NCBI GenBank assembly: GCA_013397865.1
Contig: VZTI01001288.1
Location: forward strand, 243,588-307,587
Reading direction: 5' to 3'
DNA: 64,000 nt
DNA from: Struthidea cinerea
Taxonomy: Eukaryota > Chordata > Aves > Passeriformes > Corcoracidae
The notes under the pieces were generated by a model. It made no database searches. It was not told the origin of the DNA and saw only the letters and a list, made by a program, of their open reading frames with translations. Shown piece by piece: positions 58,976-64,000 of the stretch. Every line of letters starts with the position of its first letter. Position 1 is the stretch's first letter. The position numbers and the translations under genes are program-made.

Positions 58976-61900
58976 GTAAAACCATCCAATTTCTGCTTAC
59001 TCCTTGCAGAATGTTTTCTGTGCTGTCAGTCTAAACACTGGGAAGTATTTTAAACAGATGTAGGCCATCAGTTTCTATAAACATCGTAATTGCTTGGCAC
59101 CACCGATGCTTACATTGAAAGATGCAGATTGCCAGGATCTGCACAGACACCAGCCACACGCTTTCTGCTGCGCCCAGAAACAGAGTTTACATCCCGTTAG
59201 AGGCCTGTAACCTCCCTCCTGTAAAACTCACTTTAGCTTGGAGCCTGGCACCAGCCAAGGACTTCTATCCCTGCAGCTTTATATAGCTCCGAGCTGCAGG
59301 CTCAGCCATTTCAGCATCCTGGCTCGGCGGGGTTTGATAGGAGGATGTGGTTTGGATTCTGCCCCATAGATGCAATGGTACTGGCACCTCGAGGTGTTCA
59401 GGTTGAAAATAACGCAACTGGCCTCCCTGTGCTCGGTTCTGTCATCTACCAGCTTTCTGGGAACTCATCCGGTTTGATTTTCGGCCGATGGCGAAGCTGA
59501 TGTGCACGCTGCTGTCCCTGGGAAGCAGAGGAGGTGTGGTCCTCAGCTCGCCCTCTTGTAAAAATGATGAATTGAGCTGAAGGGGGGAGGGGGTGGAAGG
59601 AAAGGATGGATAATATCCCTGCTAATAAATCTAGTGCGGCAATTAAGATCGCCTTTAAAAATGTGTATTATCAGCACAAAGAGAAATACAGACAAGAGCA
59701 GCGGCCAAGGGCTGCTCTGTGTCTGTAAAAAACAGGATGGACTCATCATTTAGCCAGGGACTGCTGGCCAAGCCCATGGCTCTCCTGGACTGGGGTGAAC
59801 AGCTCTCCCCAATCCATCGTTCATCCCGAGGTCACGTGCAGCTCAGTTGGTTTTATTCCATACTTGCTTGCAACAGGGTGGTGGGTGATTGCCAGCATCT
59901 TGGGTCCTTGCAGTGTTTTTGTCGTTGATGATTCCTTCCATTATTCCTAACAGGGGTGGGTCAGAACTGGACACCTCTGCACTGCAGACCAGTGGGAGCA
60001 AGTGGCCTGAAGGAGTAGAGCAATCCAGGGCTTTGCCCTGCATCACTCCTGCCTGAAGACAGCGCCGTGTGCATTCCCCTTCTGTTAAGAAATACTAAGT
60101 GGCAACAAAAAAAAAAAGAGACTTTGCTGATAGCATATGTTCAAAACACTGGCTCATTTCTTAATATGCTTTGGCTCCAGCCTCTAGCTGAGAAGCCAGA
60201 TTGCTAAAGCACCAGCAGTGTGGATAAATGTACAGTCGGGGCATTGCGTAATTTTTGCCTCAGTGTGACACACAGGGAAAGCTGTGAATATCACCACAGA
60301 CCAGAGAAAGCAACTGCTGCTCTCCTGGAACAAGCGTTTCAGGTCACTCTTCTATCCACTGTTAATTCTTGGTCAGTCTGGTGTTGGGAAAGGTGTTGTC
60401 CAGATTTTGAAGCACAAATGAAGCATTTCCCGCTTGATGGAGGCACAGAGGGTAGAGTACCAGAAAAGTATTCATCTCCAGAAGGTGGTGACACCTCCAG
60501 GTGTCTGCTTAAGCTGTCTAATTGTTTAAGTCTCTAAGTCAGTTTAGCTGCCTGGCTAAACTGCTCAACAGCTCCTCTGCACAGGAAAGACACAAAGGTT
60601 CCTCTGTAAGGCTCTTCCCTGCATGTGAGGTTAATTCCTTCGCTATACTCACTTAAATAAATATCTCTGAAGAGATTGTAAAGAGATCAAAGGCAGATCA
60701 GCCACCTAATTCAGTTGCTTATATGATTAAAGTTGTCTGGGGCAAATGTTCTTTTTCCTTTACTACCAGCGACAAAGGTTTCTAGGGCATCTGGTGAGCA
60801 CCTCCTTGGTGCAAGGAACAGGTTTCTGCAGCAATAAAAAAGGGGCCCTTTGTCCCCAAGAGCACTAAACTTTACCCAGAAAGCTTCCAAGCCTCTGCAA
60901 GGAAACCTAAAGCTGGAGCAAAAGGTTGGAGTTTATGGAAGTGGTTTGTGGTCATGGTTAAAACAGTTTTCTCTTCTATCTGTGCACAAGGGTCTTTTTC
61001 TAGGAATTTTTGCTCATGTCACTAGGAATTCAGCCCAAAATAGACACATTGGGACAGAGAAGAAGTGAGAGCATGGCTCAGGAGTCAGAAATGCACAAAA
61101 CTTGGCCTGAGACAGAGTTTTGCACTCTCTGAGAAGGGCATAATCTGGTGTCAAGCTTTCCCCAAGAGTCATACTCCTGCTTGGGAAGAGGCCCAAAATG
61201 ATCACATGCTGAGTGCCTGTCCGGAGACAAGTGGCTCTTACTGCCAAACAAACTGGCGGGGAGGGCTGCTCTTGAAAAATTCACTGCTGCCCACGTGCTG
61301 ATCGTCCTCTGGAGAACGGGCATTTCTCACCCACAGCCAGGCCAATTGCCCTTCTCAAAACCAGCGTTCCAGGAGTCATCATCCCTGGCCTTATCTCCAT
61401 CTGCACTGGGGTCGGGAGCTTAGCAGTGCTCTGCCACTCGGCTGTCCCTTCCCTTTCAGCCAAGGTGGGTGTCAGTGAATCTTTCTGGAGGTGTGGGAAT
61501 TTCCTCAGGTGGCTCCTGGCAGGAGGTCAACAGAGAAAAAGAAACCTGGCTTGAGTAGGTCTGCTTTGACTTTGGCCTGAGCATGCCTCTGGGTCTGGGG
61601 TAACATAACAGTCAGGCACATGGGAAAAATGGTACCTCTCCTGTTATTTTACTGCATTTGATGGGTTTTAAAATATATACACTGTCCTCTCTCCAAATGA
61701 AGCATAACCGGAATTTCTTACTCCAGAAGTTAAACTGAATTCTTGGTCGAAAAAGTCCTCTGAAGAAAATGCTGTAATGTTTCAGGCCTTTCCATCATTT
61801 CATGAGTTGTTTTTTTTCCATCACACCATTAATTTTTTCTTAATTTTATTAGGGTCCTTGCCTCAGTTGCTCAAGTGACACATTACTAAAGAAACGCAGG

Positions 61901-63496
61901 TTTTGTCCTTTAGGTAGCAGGCAAGAATAGATTCTGTGAGCTGCAATTATTCAGTTCAGCAAACACATCAACAGGCAGTGACCCCTCCAGAGCAGACCTG
62001 AATTTCTCAGATTAGTCATATTTGGCTATGAAACCCTTCCGTGGTCCAGCAGAAGGCAGAGATCAGATCTTCTGCTGGGATGTGAGAACCACCCGACCCA
62101 GTATCTCAGCAGTTACATAACATTTTAAAATTAGGAAAACAAGATAATTCATCCCTTCCTGCCTCTTTTGAAGGAAGGATTCATGGGTTTATGAGGATGT
62201 GACCTGAGTTTCTTCTAAACTGATTTGCCTATTTCTCCCAGTGAGAGTGGCCCACCAGCCAGAGCAGCAGGGATCCCTCATTCCAGCATCGCTGGAACAT
62301 GAGACAGTCCCGAATGATGCCTTAAGATCCACTTGATGCCTTAATTTTGCCTAGCCTCTGTTTTTAGGTAGCCCATCATGGCATCACCATCAAGATCTGA
62401 ATCCCAAGACTGGCCTCTGCCAAACTCTAGGCTGGAGTCCAAACATCAGCAGCAGTTATTTAGGAAAGGCTTATTCCAAGACACGGTTTAGAAACGCCTG
62501 CAATGTTTCCACCCCGGGAGACAGGGACCAGAGCACATTCCCAGCTGCCGTTCTTCAGCACATTCCCAGCTCCTTGGAAGCCAATTGCTGAGTCCTTTGC
62601 AGCCTACCTGGGAGCTTGCTGGGTTGGGTTTGAAGCCTTTCTCAAACCATCTGCAGGTCCCACTTGCCACCCTTGTACAGCAAAACAACGCCTCTTTGCC
62701 GTTGCTAAAAATTGCTCCAATGGCAACGCAGAAATCAGGTTCTGGCAACAATTTCCTCTTCGTATTTCCACCTGAAAACAAGGAAGAAGGATCAGAAGGC
62801 AAAGCAGCAGAAGTTGCTGTCTGTGGGGCTTTTGGAGTTGCAAAGTCCCTTGCCTGATGCTGCAAGGCCCACACCTTGGGAAGAATGGCCTCTTTCAGGC
62901 ACTGGTGTTTTGTTGGAAGCGGATGGGGCGGTGGCCAAGCCCTTCTGTTCAGTGAGGGCTCTTGATCCATGACTCCTTCACCATTCCCACCAGCCCAAGG
63001 TCCAACAAGGGCTCCTTTGACATCATTTGGAACTGAGCTGGAGCAGGGCTGTGCAAAGTCTTTCCCTTCAAATGGGAGGAGGAAAGGTGTTTATGGGAAC
63101 GCCTGGGTGCTCGTGGGCATCTCCAGTCTGCTGGGAAGTCACTGAGCAGTCAAGTCAATTATTTTTAATGAACTGGGCCAAAGCTGATTGTGTTATTTTG
63201 TAACATATTAGTTTGGAAAGCAGTGAAATTATTTGGCATCTTTCCCTGGCCATCACAGGGACCCCTTTGTGCTTCCCTTTTCCCCACTTTTCTCTCGTGT
63301 GTATAGCTGGCTCCCACATGTCCACTTGCTGACGCTGATTGATTGCATTAATATCACTGTAAATATTACATAATCTCCGCTTACAATGCTAGAAGGAACT
63401 GATGAGTTTTACTCTGCCAAGAGTTTTCAGGCTGGAAAATAATAATGAAAAAATAATCTTGAAAAAATAAAATCTCTCTTACTCTCTCCCCCCATA

Positions 63497-63510
63497 TTTT
63501 TTTTTTTTTT
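63497..63510. repeat. T-run
   Basis: A homopolymer of about 14 T. Confidence 0.85.
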
Positions 63511-63897
63511 GCCATGTGCATTTACCATTGGCCCCATTGGCTGCAGACCAAGGCAAGGCTGTATGGACTGTTTGTGGCCATTGCTTCAAGGGGACAGTGA
63601 AAAAGAAATCACAGCATGACAGTAAACTGTGCCTGACCTCAGGACAGGTGATGGGGACAGGGGATATTGGAAGATGACTTATGGAAAACATGGGTTTCAG
63701 AAAACAGGGTTCAGCTGAGCTAAGGAGGGTGAGGATGCACAGGGAGGTCTCTACCTCGTCCTGGTGCTGTGGGCCAGTGGAAATATGGACTGTTGAAGTG
63801 TGGTACCCTCTTCTCTCCATTAGTGGGTGATTTAAGCCAGTGTACTGGGTGTTTGAGCTCACCCCCTTTAGGATTTGAAGATTCCGAGACATGGGCT

Positions 63898-64000
63898 GGG
63901 GAGGCTGCACTGCTGCTAGGGGGGATGGAAGCTGCACTGCTGATAGCGGGGATGGAAGCTGCACTGCTGCTAGGGGGGATGGAGGGTGCGCTGCTGCTAG
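63898..64000. repeat. 27-bp minisatellite, truncated by window edge
   Basis: A partial unit ending at 63918 is followed by three full 27-base units (63919-63945, 63946-63972, 63973-63999) of the form GGGGGGATGGAAG then CTGCACTGCTGCTA, with a few substitutions. The array continues to the last base and probably beyond. Because 27 is a multiple of three, the minus strand stays open and would read as a nine-residue repeat (QLPSPLAAV) joined to a frame ending at 63479. A coding role is not supported by any splice or start evidence. Confidence 0.92.

Larger units (their letters stand above)
57000..63897. other. Non-coding stretch, no gene seen
   Basis: No gene or transposon was recognised with confidence. 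Notable pieces are two AGATAAGG GATA sites and a CCAAGG palindrome (58490-58535), a (TA)n run (58961-58975), a GC-poor conserved-looking block at 63150-63470 with a PBX/HOX-type word, and a T-run at 63497-63510. Frames reach 175 codons (57055-57582 minus) and 160 codons (62488-62970 minus); none shows a domain. Confidence 0.6.

Noticed and set aside
59935..60060. Possible internal CR1 fragment
   Set aside because: CAGAACTGGACACC and CACTGCAGACCAGTG are reminiscent of CR1 internal sequence, but the order and spacing do not hold.
1..64000. CRISPR arrays, bacterial operons, phage or plasmid modules, rRNA genes, telomeric repeats
   Set aside because: None is present. Repeats are of eukaryotic avian type, no spaced direct repeats or TTAGGG arrays occur, and no compact gene organisation is seen.

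Overview
The window is vertebrate nuclear DNA, most likely from a songbird or other passerine. The main evidence is interspersed repeats. Nine 5'-truncated CR1 LINE tails carry the avian 3' end (ATTCTATG-type terminus). One tRNA-Ile-headed SINE has a CR1-X-like tail, the TguSINE1 architecture known from passerines. One avian ERVL-like LTR fragment and two old MIR/CORE-SINE copies complete the set. Family names come from memory of the consensus sequences and no database was searched.

No protein-coding gene, rRNA, functional tRNA, CRISPR array or prokaryotic feature can be supported. The sequence reads as intergenic or deep-intronic DNA. Open frames are short, overlap in several frames at once, and often fall inside CR1 copies or run through the block of Ns. 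The longest frame free of Ns has 241 codons (52020-52745, minus) and matches no family I recognise.

Layout. 1-7.7 kb: non-coding, one CR1 tail, several AT-rich blocks that look like conserved non-coding elements. 7.7-20.3 kb: four CR1 copies, two strong G-quadruplex motifs. 20.3-29 kb: AT-rich blocks, the tRNA-Ile SINE, two MIR copies in the same orientation about 3 kb apart, each with or beside a GATTAATC palindrome, and a CpG-enriched patch near 26.6-26.9 kb. 29-36 kb: rising GC, a second CpG-enriched patch (34.5-34.9 kb), then a (TTTGG)n/(TGTGG)n pentanucleotide array interrupted by a 351-base assembly gap. 36-44 kb: four short CR1-type tails and a candidate 59-nt exon. 44-64 kb: repeat-poor except for the LTR fragment at 49.9-50.2 kb, with a 27-bp minisatellite cut by the right edge.

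Recognisable transposon sequence is only about 2 kb of 64 kb. Together with the many TAAT-rich unique blocks, this fits a regulatory gene desert or large intron near a developmental gene, but that is inference. I found no sign of a new multi-gene system. The items most worth checking are the CpG-rich flank of the gap, the MIR-associated homeodomain palindromes, the 59-nt exon candidate and the edge minisatellite.
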